DNA of 61,539 nucleotides, taken from the NCBI RefSeq assembly GCF_000286315.1, contig NZ_ALJG01000362.1, forward strand, positions 1-61,539, written 5' to 3'. Origin of the DNA: Paenisporosarcina sp. TG20. GTDB lineage: Bacteria > Bacillota > Bacilli > Bacillales_A > Planococcaceae. Shown one piece after another: positions 10,769 to 23,218 of the stretch; position 1 is the first letter of the stretch, and each line of letters starts with the position of its first letter. The notes under the pieces were generated by a model. The model was given only the letters and a program-made list of their open reading frames with translations. It ran no database searches and was not told where the DNA came from. The position numbers were made by a program, and so were the translations under genes.

Positions 10769-11865
10769 TGACAAGAAGTCTTATTTTAGAAACTGGCGAT
10801 GTATTTAATGGAATTTCATTCGGTAGCGAGAAAGCAAGTGAAGGAGAAGTCGTATTTACGACTGGTATGACAGGCTACCAAGAAACTTTATCTGATCCAT
10901 CTTACTGTGGACAAATTGTCACTATGACTTATCCATTAATCGGGAACTACGGAATTAACAGAGAAGATTTTGAGTCGATTGAACTTGCGATAAAAGGAAT
11001 GGTTGTACGTGAAGTTGCTGATTCACCTTCAAACTTTAGAAGTAATGCCACGTTAAATGAATTGTTTGTTTTGAAAAATATCCCCGGCATCGAAGGGATT
11101 GATACACGGAAACTAACACGAATCATACGTGAATTAGGTTCTGTAAAAGGTATCTTAACCGAGGCGGGCGTTGAAGTAAATGTAGATGAAGTAGTAACTA
11201 AATTAAAAAATACTACATTTAGAACAGATCAAGTAGCGCAAGTATCTACGAAACGTCCTTACCCAAGTCCAGGTCGAGGACAACGTGTAGTATTAGTTGA
11301 TTTTGGCATGAAACATGGTATTTTACGTGAACTAAATAAACGAAACTGTGATGTAGTAGTAGTTCCTTATAACACTACTGCAGAAGAAATATTGGCTATT
11401 TCTCCTGATGGTATTATGTTGTCAAATGGACCTGGAGATCCAAAAGATGTACCAGAGGCTATTACAATGTTACAAAACTTAATTGGGAAGATTCCGATTT
11501 TTGGAATATGTTTAGGTCATCAACTCTTTGCTCTTGCATGTGGAGGAGATACATTTAAATTGAAATTTGGTCACCGAGGCTCAAATCATCCAGTCAAGGA
11601 CTTAGAATCTGGTCGTACCGATATCACGTCTCAGAATCACGGTTTTTCTGTAGATCCAGACTCCTTAATAGGGACTCGTCTAAAAGTGACACATATCGCA
11701 TTAAATGATGGCACTGTAGAAGGTTTAAAGCATTTAGATGTAGCAGCATTCACTGTCCAGTATCACCCTGAAGCTTCACCAGGACCAGAAGATTCCAACC
11801 ACTTATTTGATCGTTTTATCGAATTAATGCGTGCCAATGTGAAAGGAGACAAACAACATGCCTAA
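10765..11865 (+). CDS. carA: Carbamoyl-phosphate synthase, small (glutaminase) subunit, pyrimidine-specific
   Basis: The glutamine amidotransferase subunit that passes ammonia to CarB. The class I GATase nucleophile is Cys249 in GICLGHQL, with the His-Glu pair in [12 protein letters not shown] near the C-terminus. It is 366 residues, as in Bacillus PyrAA. It overlaps pyrC by 4 bases and carB by 8. Its place inside the pyr operon indicates the pyrimidine-dedicated enzyme; an arginine-specific copy elsewhere is possible but cannot be seen here. The B. subtilis name is pyrAA. Confidence 0.97.
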   Translation: MMTRSLILETGDVFNGISFGSEKASEGEVVFTTGMTGYQETLSDPSYCGQIVTMTYPLIGNYGINREDFESIELAIKGMVVREVADSPSNFRSNATLNELFVLKNIPGIEGIDTRKLTRIIRELGSVKGILTEAGVEVNVDEVVTKLKNTTFRTDQVAQVSTKRPYPSPGRGQRVVLVDFGMKHGILRELNKRNCDVVVVPYNTTAEEILAISPDGIMLSNGPGDPKDVPEAITMLQNLIGKIPIFGICLGHQLFALACGGDTFKLKFGHRGSNHPVKDLESGRTDITSQNHGFSVDPDSLIGTRLKVTHIALNDGTVEGLKHLDVAAFTVQYHPEASPGPEDSNHLFDRFIELMRANVKGDKQHA

Positions 11866-14800
11866 ACGTCAAGATATAAAAACAATTCTCGTTATTGGGT
11901 CTGGCCCAATCGTTATTGGACAAGCAGCTGAATTTGATTATGCGGGAACACAAGCTTGTCTTGCATTGAAAGAAGAAGGATATCGGGTAATATTGATTAA
12001 CTCCAATCCAGCAACCATTATGACAGATACAGAAATTGCAGAGAAAGTGTATATTGAACCCATAACACTTGAATTTGTAAGTCGTATTCTTCGAAAAGAA
12101 CGTCCAGATGCGTTACTTCCAACTCTTGGAGGTCAAACTGGTTTGAATATGGCGATCGAATTAGATCAATCAGGCATATTAGATGAATTAAATATTGAAA
12201 TATTAGGTACAAAATTAGAAGCAATTCATAAAGCTGAAGATCGCGATCTCTTTAGAACATTAATGAATGAATTAAATGAGCCAGTACCAGAAAGTGATAT
12301 TATTCATAACTTGGATGAGGCTCATAATTTTGTGAAACGAATTGGATACCCGGTTATTGTGCGCCCGGCATTCACTCTTGGAGGTACAGGTGGAGGAATT
12401 TGTCACAATGATGAAGATCTTCAGGAAATAGTCACAAGTGGCCTTAAATATAGCCCAGTTACCCAATGTTTATTGGAAAAATCGATTGCAGGGTATAAAG
12501 AAATTGAATACGAAGTAATGCGAGATTCTAAAGATAACGCTATTGTTGTGTGTAACATGGAAAACGTTGACCCCGTGGGTATTCATACGGGAGATTCAAT
12601 TGTTGTCGCACCCAGTCAAACACTATCTGACCGAGAATATCAAATGTTACGTAATGTGTCATTAAAAATTATTCGTGCCTTGAAAATTGAAGGTGGATGT
12701 AATGTTCAGTTAGCGCTAGATCCTCATAGCTTTAACTACTTCATCATCGAAGTGAATCCACGTGTTAGCCGTTCTTCTGCATTAGCATCAAAAGCAACTG
12801 GTTATCCAATTGCAAAATTAGCTGCTAAAATTGCTATCGGCTTAACATTAGATGAAATGATGAACCCAGTTACGGGTAAGACTTACGCATGTTTTGAACC
12901 CGCATTAGACTATGTTGTTACAAAAATACCTCGTTGGCCATTTGATAAATTCGAATCGGCAAAGCGAAACTTAGGAACACAAATGAAAGCAACAGGCGAA
13001 GTGATGGCGATGGGCAGAACCTTTGAAGAATCAATACTGAAGGCTGTACGGTCTCTTGAAACAGGCCAATTCCACTTAGAATTAAAAAATGCAGATAAAA
13101 TGAGCGATGAATGGATTGAAAAAAGGATTCGACGTGCTGGAGATGAGCGTTTATTCTTCATAGGAGAAGCTTTAAGACGCGGTGTGACAATTAATACGAT
13201 TAATGAATGGAGTCAAATCGATTTATTTTTCCTTCAAAAATTTAAAAATATTGTAGATTTTGAACAAGTTCTTGCTGCACATCCATTTGACTTTACAGTT
13301 GCCAAAAAAGCTAAGCGTATAGGGTTTGCAGATCCTACTATAGCAAAATTATGGGGAACTACTGAACTAGAGATTTACTATTGGAGAAAGGAACACAACT
13401 TGGTTCCGGTTTACAAAATGGTTGACACTTGTGCAGCCGAATTCGAATCAGAAACACCTTATTTTTATGGCACATATGAAGATGAAAATGAGTCCATTAA
13501 AACAGATAAGGAAAGTGTTATTGTTCTTGGATCAGGTCCTATCCGGATTGGGCAGGGCGTAGAATTTGATTATGCTACAGTTCACTCCGTCTGGGCAATT
13601 AAAGAAGCAGGGTATGAAGCCATTATTATTAATAGTAATCCAGAAACAGTTTCTACTGATTTCTCGATATCAGACAAGCTTTACTTTGAACCATTAACGA
13701 TTGAAGATGTTATGCATATCGTTGACCTTGAGCAACCAAAAGGGGTAGTCGTTCAATTTGGTGGGCAAACAGCAATTAATTTGGCTGCTAAATTAGAAGA
13801 ACGTGGTGTTCGCATCCTTGGTACTACTTTGGAAGATTTAGATCGAGCTGAAAACAGAAACAAATTTGAGCGTGCTCTTCATGAAATTGGAATTCCGCAG
13901 CCTATGGGTAAAACAGCAGTCTCACCAGATGAAGCAGTATTGATAGGAAACATGATTGGTTATCCTGTACTTGTTCGTCCTTCATATGTATTAGGAGGAC
14001 GTGCTATGCAAATTGTCTACAATCAAGAAGAACTAGCGCATTATATGGAAAATGCCGTTGAGGCGAGTCCAGAGCAGCCTGTATTAGTTGATAGGTACTT
14101 AACAGGAATCGAAATCGAAGTAGATGCTATCTCAGATGGAGAAAATGTTTGTATACCAGGAATTATGGAACACATAGAGAGAGCTGGAGTCCACTCAGGA
14201 GATTCAATAGCTGTGTACCCTCCTCAAAATTTATCAAAAGAACATATTGAAACGCTCGTAGATTATACAACACGTTTAGCAAAAGGATTAAATATTATTG
14301 GGTTATTAAATATTCAATACGTAATCTCTAAAGGAGAGGTTTATGTAATAGAGGTAAATCCTCGTTCAAGTCGAACTGTGCCTTTCTTAAGCAAAATCAC
14401 GAATATTCAAATGGCTAAAATTGCTACGAAAGCAATATTAGGACAATCCTTACCTTCACAAGGAATTGCTAATGGTCTTGCGCCTTCTCCACGTGGTGTA
14501 TTTGTGAAAGTTCCAGTATTCAGTTTTGCGAAACTACGCAGAGTTGATATTACTTTAGGACCTGAGATGAAATCAACGGGTGAAGTTATGGGGAAAGATA
14601 GCACATTAGAAAAAGCTCTCTATAAGGGATTAATTGCTGCAGGAATGGAAATCAAAGATCATGGTAATGTTCTGATGACTATTGCTGATAAAGACAAAGA
14701 AGAAGCAGTTTCTATTGCTAAACGATTTATATCGATTGGTTACCAAATCTTTGCTACAGAAGGTACAGCAGAATTATTAGAACAGGCTGGAATTCAAGTT

Positions 14801-15051
14801 AGAACGGTTAATAAAATTGGTAGCAAACAGCCTACACTGCTTGATTACATTCAAAAAGGCGAGGTACAGTTTGTCATTAACACGTTTACAAAAGGACAAA
14901 AACATGAGAGTGATGGTTTCAGAATACGAAGAGAATCTGTTGAAAATGGAATTGCCTGTTTCACTTCATTAGACACAGCTGAAGCAATGCTTCGAGTCAT
15001 TGAATCTATGACATTCCAAGCAGAGGAAATGCCGAAACAGGGGGTGTTTAA

Positions 15052-15055
<4 letters not shown>
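11858..15055 (+). CDS. carB: Carbamoyl-phosphate synthase, large subunit
   Basis: Builds carbamoyl phosphate from bicarbonate, ammonia and two ATP. The 1065-residue chain shows the internal duplication of the family: two ATP-grasp halves, each beginning with a GSGP-I-IGQ motif ([20 protein letters not shown] near residue 13; [20 protein letters not shown] in the second half). A C-terminal MGS-like allosteric domain occupies about 935-1065. The ATG follows AAAGGAG and overlaps the carA stop. The B. subtilis name is pyrAB. Confidence 0.98.
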
Positions 15056-17442
<2,387 letters not shown>

Positions 17443-17443
<1 letters not shown>

Positions 17444-18075
17444 TGACAAGTCAACAACATGAAATTGCGAAAGCTTTACTATCAATTGGTGCTGTTGAAT
17501 TACGCCCACAAGATCCGTTTACATGGACGTCTGGAATAAAATCCCCTGTTTATTGTGACAATCGATTAACGATGTCAAGTCCAGTTGTTAGAAAAAAAAT
17601 TGCAGAGGCATTGGCCAAGAATATTCAAGAATTTTTTCCGGAAACTAATGTGATTGCAGGAACAGCAACTGCTGGAATTCCACACGCTGCTTGGGTGAGT
17701 GATGTACTCAATTTACCCATGGTATATGTTCGTTCAAAGGCCAAAGAACATGGTCGTGGAAATCAAATTGAAGGAAAAATTGAATCTGGTCAAAAGGTAA
17801 TTGTTGTGGAAGACTTAATTTCCACCGGTGGTAGCAGTATTGATGCAGTTCGAGCTCTTGAAAGACAAGGGTGTGAAGTACTAGGTGTGGTCTGTATTTT
17901 TACCTATCATTTAAACCGAGCGGATGAACTGTTTAAAGAAGCTGGAGTTCCTTATGTTAGCTTAACCAACTTTGACGCTTTGATCGAAGAAGCTACACTT
18001 GCCAATCAAATTAGCAAAGAAGACAAACCTCAACTAATTGCATGGCATGAAAAATTAAAGCATGGACAATTATAA
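17443..18075 (+). CDS. pyrE: Orotate phosphoribosyltransferase
   Basis: Joins orotate and PRPP to OMP. The PRPP loop [14 protein letters not shown] is at 119-132. The ATG at 17443 (210 residues) has GGAGG 7 bases upstream; a start at 17428 would lie before that site. It is the last gene of the operon, followed 10 bases later by a long terminator. Confidence 0.97.
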
Positions 18076-18085
18076 GGTTGAATAT

Positions 18086-18140
18086 GAAAAGGGCTGTCCC
18101 AAAAGTCATTAAAAATGACTTTAAGGATTGCCCTCTTTTA
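18086..18140 (+). terminator. Terminator of the pyr operon
   Basis: A long interrupted hairpin. The inner stem is AAAGTCATT/AATGACTTT (18102-18122), flanked by TCC/GGA and an outer AGGGC/GCCCT (18090-18134), then CTTTT. Confidence 0.85.
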
Positions 18141-18193
18141 AATAACCAGTATTCCCGGTATTTTAAGGAGTAGGTTCTAGTATGATACCGCTG

Positions 18194-18373
18194 ATTTGCG
18201 CTCCAGGCGGACGCTTTCCACGGGGCGGATGGCGAGCCTCCTCAGGCCAACAGGGTGTTGGCCCGAGGAGACTGAAACCATGCCCGCGAAAAGCGTCCAC
18301 CGTAGCGGAAATAAACGGGTTTCTATGGTTACCCTTCTTAAAAGGACCAGGCGCACTTACCCGGTTATTCTTA
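18194..18373. repeat. Palindromic repeat A, copy 2, with hairpin unit D
   Basis: The 119 bases at 18194-18312 form a long imperfect inverted repeat. The outer arms are ATTTGCGCTCCAGGCGGACGC and GCGTCCaCCGTAGCGGAAAT. The centre is a perfect GGCCAACA-GGG-TGTTGGCC hairpin (18245-18263). Unit D follows at 18335-18373 (GGCGCACTTACCCGG, then TTATTCTTA). Much higher GC than its surroundings. Short open frames here are not coding. Confidence 0.8.
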
Positions 18374-18611
18374 CAAGATAAGAAACCACCATAGCTTACG
18401 TTTCACGTTAGCACCATCTACCATGAAAAGTATTCCTCAATCAAAAAAAGGTTAGTGGTATTCGATAATACATATAATAACAATACGACCAGACCGAACA
18501 TAATGTGGTGGATACTGAAATAATATATTCTTCATAAGAAACTGGTTGTGACAGTAAAGAAAGAAGTACCATTTACGGTGTTAAGAGCACGTATACAAAA
18601 AAGACTATAGA
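18374..18611. other. Non-coding stretch between repeats
   Basis: AT-rich sequence between repeat A copy 2 and repeat B. I see no convincing gene, promoter or stem-loop. Confidence 0.5.
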
Positions 18612-18790
18612 GTGCCAAGAACCCCGTGTTCATGGTGTTTTTAGTATATGGAGACTTACATGATAAAACAGAATTTCTTTAATTGACTCTCGTTAACCTG
18701 ATTAATGTTAGTCGCGATTTCCTTTTTTAGCAACGCAGGTTTCTTCTCAGAGAAAGTAAATTTTTTTCAGTGATATATTCTTGTTTAGAA
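18612..18790. repeat. Dispersed repeat B, copy 1
   Basis: About 180 bases aligning with 60088-60267 over the full length, roughly three quarters identical by eye. Shared blocks include GTGCCAAGAAC at the left, ATGGTGTTTTTAGTATAT in the middle and CAGTGATATATTCTTG at the right. There is no open frame of note. In both places a copy of repeat A lies about 100-125 bases to the right. Confidence 0.75.
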
Positions 18791-18892
18791 ATTCTATTTA
18801 ATTTAGGTATGAGAACAGATCGGACGATTTTTTATATATATTTTTAAATCTATATTTGATCACGGTTATTTTAAACAGGTGAATAATTGTAG

Positions 18893-19166
18893 TGCAAGGT
18901 GGCGACTCCAGCGGAAAAAGCGAGTCCAGTGAGACCCCGCAGGAGCGCACAATGGAACAAAGGCGAAAGAACGCCTCAACGCGAGGCAACGCCTTCGTGA
19001 CCAACACCCTGTTGGCCTGAGGAGGCTCACGGACCGCCCGCGGAAAGCGTCCGCCTGTAACGGAAATTACAAGATATCAATAGAAGGCTGTCATATTCTA
19101 CAGGTTATAGTGCAGTAGGTTTGTGATTTCTTAAAGGACCTGGCGTACTTTGCCCGCTTTTTCTAA
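18893..19166 (+). repeat. Repeat A, copy 3, followed by units C and D
   Basis: Element A spans about 18893-19067 in direct orientation. It has a left block (GGCGACTCCAGCGGAAA), a foldback (GTCCAGTGAG with CTCACGGAC), small hairpins GGCG/CGCC and GCCTC/GAGGC, a CCAACA-CCC-TGTTGG hairpin, and a right edge CGTCCGCCTGTAACGGAAAT. Unit C (about 19067-19130) and unit D (19129-19166) follow in the same order as at 136-247. A minus-strand frame of 69 codons across it is not taken as a gene. Confidence 0.8.
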
Positions 19167-19335
19167 GGGACTTATTCTCTTCCGTTAGCAAATTGCAACC
19201 TTCTTACATCAATTAATATTGCCCATCATGGGATGGGAGATATTCTAAAAATGAATCTAAAGCTTAATCTTTATCAACATATAATCATTGAGAAAAAAGC
19301 AACTTGAGCGTATGAACTTACTTCGGTTGTATATC

Positions 19336-19674
19336 TTATCTAGAAGTTTCTTCATATTTGATATCAACTACTTTTTCGGTTTTGGTAATGTATTCAATTC
19401 TTACAAAAACCCCAAATTCCTTGTTAGCCTCTTTTAACCATAGCTTAAATGTTTCAATTGTTGATTCGCCTACAATCTCGCTTCCTACATGCTTATAGTC
19501 AATAATGTTCGCATTGGGATATGTTGATTGCGTCTCTTTCATAGCAATCTGACCCCACTTAGCGTAGGATGGGATTTTTTGTATTACATGAGCAACAGTT
19601 GAGAAATGTGTTGGTGCTGGATTAAATGTAATCAAAATGAGTGCTGTTCCAAGTACAATCAATATTTTAAGCAT
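19336..19674 (-). CDS. Small secreted DUF3889 (YqzG-like) protein
   Basis: A 112-residue protein with a hydrophobic N-terminal signal (about 1-18, MLKILIVLGTALILITF). A conserved part follows that I recognise as DUF3889: WGQIAMKETQSTYPNANIID, later TFKLWLKE and EFGVFVRIEYITKTEK. The B. subtilis relatives YqzG and YdhH have no firm function. The start is supported by AAGGAGATG six bases upstream on the minus strand. It stands alone in a repeat-rich island between pyrE and rqcH, where B. subtilis carries sulfate-assimilation genes. Export is inferred; the function is unknown. Confidence 0.75.
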   Translation of the reverse strand: MLKILIVLGTALILITFNPAPTHFSTVAHVIQKIPSYAKWGQIAMKETQSTYPNANIIDYKHVGSEIVGESTIETFKLWLKEANKEFGVFVRIEYITKTEKVVDIKYEETSR

Positions 19675-20022
19675 ATGATTTCATCTCCTTTTTTATAGGA
19701 TGAGTTATATGCTTAAAATCATCCCAAATCGTGACGTTTTAAAAACAATTACTTTCATATGAGTATTTATTTCGTTTTAGGAGAAACTTGTGTAACCGAT
19801 GAGTTTTTTAAAGTTAACTTAGTTGCTGAGTTTGGTAATTCAATTGAAATGTACTAATAAAATAAATGAGATGGGAGATATATTTCCAGGCTCTTTTTAA
19901 AATTCAATAGTGGAAAATTGTGATTACCTAATAGAGATTAGAAAACCTAGAAGAATAGATTGTTGTATATAGAGGGAATTTTATATGGAGTCATGGTCCT
20001 TGTATACAATATAAAAGAAGAA
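19675..20022. other. AT-rich intergenic region without a recognised gene
   Basis: Apart from the DUF3889 ribosome-binding site (next to 19675 on the minus strand) I see nothing coding. The 63-codon frame at 19960-20151 runs through a terminator hairpin and matches nothing I know. Confidence 0.5.
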
Positions 20023-20062
20023 AAAAGCCGAGGAAGTGACGAAGTCACTTTCCTCGGCTTTC
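20023..20062 (-). terminator. Terminator downstream of rqcH
   Basis: A long near-perfect stem (AAAGCCGAGGAAGTGAC with GTCACTTTCCTCGGCTTT, 3-base loop) is followed on the minus strand by TTTTTTCTTCTTTT. It ends the rqcH transcript about 170 bases after the stop. It is less convincing as a + strand terminator, and no + gene precedes it. Confidence 0.75.
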
Positions 20063-20230
20063 ATTCAATAGTTTATGATGCAGTGGATTTGTCGTCCAAA
20101 GCGATCCTGAAACTAAAGCTGATGAAGTATAAGAAATCCTTTTACAACTGATTATCATTTGTACTTCCTACAAATACCGGAAAAAATTTATCCATTTCTC
20201 TTACATTGTATTTGCAATAACTAAGGACCA

Positions 20231-21922
20231 TTACTTCCGTAATTTCCTCACAATATCCTCACTAGGTGTCACAAATACTGTCTTTTGTTCAAAATAAATA
20301 ACGAAGCCTGGTTTGGACCCATTTGGTTTTTTTACATGACGAACTTGGGTATAATCGACAGGCACTGAAGAAGATTCACGCGCTTTGCTAAAGTATGCAG
20401 CTAACATAGCGGCTTCTAAAATTGACTCTTCATCTGGTTCAATATCATGTATTACAACATGGGACCCTGGAATATCTTTCGTATGGAACCACGTTTGAGA
20501 TTTGCTTGCAAGTTTAAAGGTTAAATAATCATTTTGCTTGTTGTTTTTCCCAACTGAAATTGGCAATCCTGTAGAAGACACAAAAGACTCTGGTGTTGGC
20601 TTAACTATTTTTTTCTTCTTCTTAGAAATTTTTGCCTTCATCCAGCCTTGTTCTGCTAATTCTTCACGAATTTCGTTAATGTCTTGAGGTGATGATTGCA
20701 TCACTTGTTGTTGTAGCATTTCTAAATAATCAATATCATCTTTTGTTTTATCAAGTTGTTGTTGCGTTTTTAATAAAGCAGTTTTTGCTTTGTTATATTT
20801 CGTATAAAAACCTTGTGCATTCTCAACAGGAGTTTTTCTAGGACTTAATGCAATTTTTACTACCGCATTATTCTCGTCATAGTAATTCACGACCTCAGCT
20901 TCTGCCATCCCTTTTTCAAGAGTGTATAAGTTTGCCATTAACAGTTCACCATGAAGTTGGAATGTTTCCAGTTTTTCAGCGTTCGTTTTATCTTTTGTAA
21001 GTTTTTTCGTTTTTAATTTCAACTTGCCAAGTTCATTTTGTAACCAGCGTTCTAAGTCACCAGCCTGTTGTTTCACTCGGTCACGTTCAGCACGTGCAAA
21101 GTATACTTTATCAAGTAGGCCTCCAAGAGACTGATAAGGTGTTTTATTTCCATCAATATGTTTCAAGTCGATACTTGAAAAAATTGCTTTGTTTCCACTT
21201 TCTATATACATGCCAGATGGAGTGTTTTGATCAAAACTTTCTAGGAAATTAGTATACACTTTGTAGCTTTCCTGTTTAACATTTCCAAGACGATAAGCAA
21301 GTTCTTTTGCATGTAAAGGAGAAAACCCTGCAAGTTGTGAAAGAAATTCATGAGGTAAATCCTCAGATTCCAAAATAGATAGAAATGTTGATTCATCCAC
21401 TGTATATGGATTGACCTTATCTTGTTTTGGAGGTGCAATATGAGGCTGACCTGGTAATATAGTTCTATAGCTATTAACAGATGGTGATAAATGTTTTAAA
21501 CTATCTAAAATAAGATTTCGAGAAGGGTCTACTAATATAACATTACTATGTCTACCCATTATTTCGATATGTAATTCTCTTACCATATCGTCACCGATTT
21601 CATTTTTACTCTCAACACGTAATATAATTACTCGATCCATATCAAGTTGAGAAACTGAAGAAATAAAACCACCTTCTATATGTTTTCTAAGTAGCATACA
21701 AAACATAGGTGGTTCTGAAGGGTTATCAATGCTTTCGTTCGTAACATGTATTCTTGAATATGAAGGGTGAATCGATATAAGCAACCGGCTATTCTTACCA
21801 CCAGCACGAATTTGTAATATAATTTCTTGTGAGTTAGGTTGATGTATTTTAGAAATTCTTCCAGATACAAGATGCTGAAGTTCATGTGTCATTGCTTTTG
21901 TAAATAAACCATCAAATGCCAT
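20231..21922 (-). CDS. rqcH: Ribosome-associated quality-control factor RqcH (FbpA/NFACT family)
   Basis: A 563-residue NFACT protein. It has the N-terminal NFACT-N domain (MAFDGLFTKAMTHEL at 1-15), a helix-hairpin-helix part, a long lysine-rich coiled coil (about 270-430) and a C-terminal NFACT-R domain with WFHTKDIPGSHVVIHD. In B. subtilis RqcH binds stalled 50S-peptidyl-tRNA complexes and recruits tRNA-Ala to add C-terminal alanine tails that mark the chain for degradation. It was earlier annotated as a fibronectin-binding protein. GAGGAG precedes the ATG on the minus strand. It is divergent from gmk and has its own terminator. The B. subtilis name is yloA. Confidence 0.95.
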   Translation of the reverse strand: MAFDGLFTKAMTHELQHLVSGRISKIHQPNSQEIILQIRAGGKNSRLLISIHPSYSRIHVTNESIDNPSEPPMFCMLLRKHIEGGFISSVSQLDMDRVIILRVESKNEIGDDMVRELHIEIMGRHSNVILVDPSRNLILDSLKHLSPSVNSYRTILPGQPHIAPPKQDKVNPYTVDESTFLSILESEDLPHEFLSQLAGFSPLHAKELAYRLGNVKQESYKVYTNFLESFDQNTPSGMYIESGNKAIFSSIDLKHIDGNKTPYQSLGGLLDKVYFARAERDRVKQQAGDLERWLQNELGKLKLKTKKLTKDKTNAEKLETFQLHGELLMANLYTLEKGMAEAEVVNYYDENNAVVKIALSPRKTPVENAQGFYTKYNKAKTALLKTQQQLDKTKDDIDYLEMLQQQVMQSSPQDINEIREELAEQGWMKAKISKKKKKIVKPTPESFVSSTGLPISVGKNNKQNDYLTFKLASKSQTWFHTKDIPGSHVVIHDIEPDEESILEAAMLAAYFSKARESSSVPVDYTQVRHVKKPNGSKPGFVIYFEQKTVFVTPSEDIVRKLRK

Positions 21923-22297
21923 AAGTACTCCTCTTTCAAAACGTTTTGCTCTATCTTATCATTTTATAAGGGGAATGTGATATAATTATCTTAGTTTGTA
22001 ACAAAGATAGTTGGAGTTCTGATAGGAGAAATGGCCGTAAAGAATTAGAGATTTAATAAAATAGGTTTGGTAAAGTTATAGTAGCCGAACTAATCATCTC
22101 TATTTTTCATCAGAGTTAGCGCTTTCTAAGCGTCTAGTTCAAGATATAACGAAAAAGATTTCCAATTGACACAACCTATGGTATAAACCCGAGCTATGCT
22201 TATATGTATAGTGAACAATGCTTTGATGACCCTTTTATGGTGAATTAAAGTACAGTGTAGGTTATGATAAGGCAGAATAGATAAAAAGAGGGATTGA
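21923..22297. other. Divergent intergenic region rqcH-gmk with possible structured RNA
   Basis: 375 bases without a gene; the usual yloC and remA are absent. A nested hairpin is visible at about 22046-22112: outer TAGAGAT with ATCatCTCTA, inner GGTTTGGT/GCCGAACT around a 12-base loop, then TTTTT. This is attenuator-like, but no matching antiterminator was worked out. A TATAAT at 21981-21986 has only a poor -35 19 bases away. Confidence 0.4.
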
Positions 22298-22917
<620 letters not shown>

Positions 22918-22918
<1 letters not shown>

Positions 22919-23142
22919 TGTTATATCCATCAGTTGATGAACTAAAAAGCAAAATCGATTCAAAATACTCACTAGTGAGTTTGGCATCAAAACGTGCACG
23001 CCAATTACAAGAAGAAGGCGGAGAACGATTATCTTCTTATAAATCCGTAAAATATGTTGGAAAAGCATTAGAAGAGGTAGCTTGTGGTGCTCTAACCAAA
23101 GAAGACCAAGATGAATCAGCTATTTACGAAGACGAAATATAA
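22918..23142 (+). CDS. rpoZ: RNA polymerase omega subunit
   Basis: A 74-residue subunit that helps assemble RNA polymerase. The sequence MLYPSVDELKSKIDSKYSLV, then ASKRARQL, is typical of Bacillales omega. The ATG at 22918 shares its A with the gmk stop and lies 7 bases after GGAAGGGG. The upstream ATG at 22912 is too close to that site to be the start. Confidence 0.95.
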
Positions 23143-23156
23143 ACCCTATTAGTAAC

Positions 23157-23195
23157 GAAAACTCCCTAAGACAGATAGATGCTTTGGGAGTTTGT
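23157..23195 (+). terminator. Hairpin after rpoZ (terminator or attenuator)
   Basis: AAACTCCC-TAAG pairs with CTTT-GGGAGTTT (one mismatch, 11-base loop), followed by TGTTGTTTG. The T-run is weak and coaBC begins 24 bases later, so part of the transcription may continue. Confidence 0.65.
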
Positions 23196-23218
23196 TGTTT
23201 GAGAAAGGAAGAATGGTC

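Noticed and set aside
18182-18394. Two overlapping + frames of 60-70 codons
   Set aside because: They lie wholly within palindromic repeat A and unit D, lack a ribosome-binding site and read as Arg/Gly/Pro-rich noise.
18798-19007. Minus-strand frame of 69 codons
   Set aside because: It runs through the left half of repeat A copy 3 and has no start signal.
19960-20151. 63-codon + frame
   Set aside because: It is interrupted in function by the strong hairpin at 20023-20062, which fits as the rqcH terminator, and matches no family I know.
22166-22187. TTGACA with TATAAA upstream of gmk as a promoter
   Set aside because: The spacing is only 10 bases; no -10 occurs at 16-18 bases.
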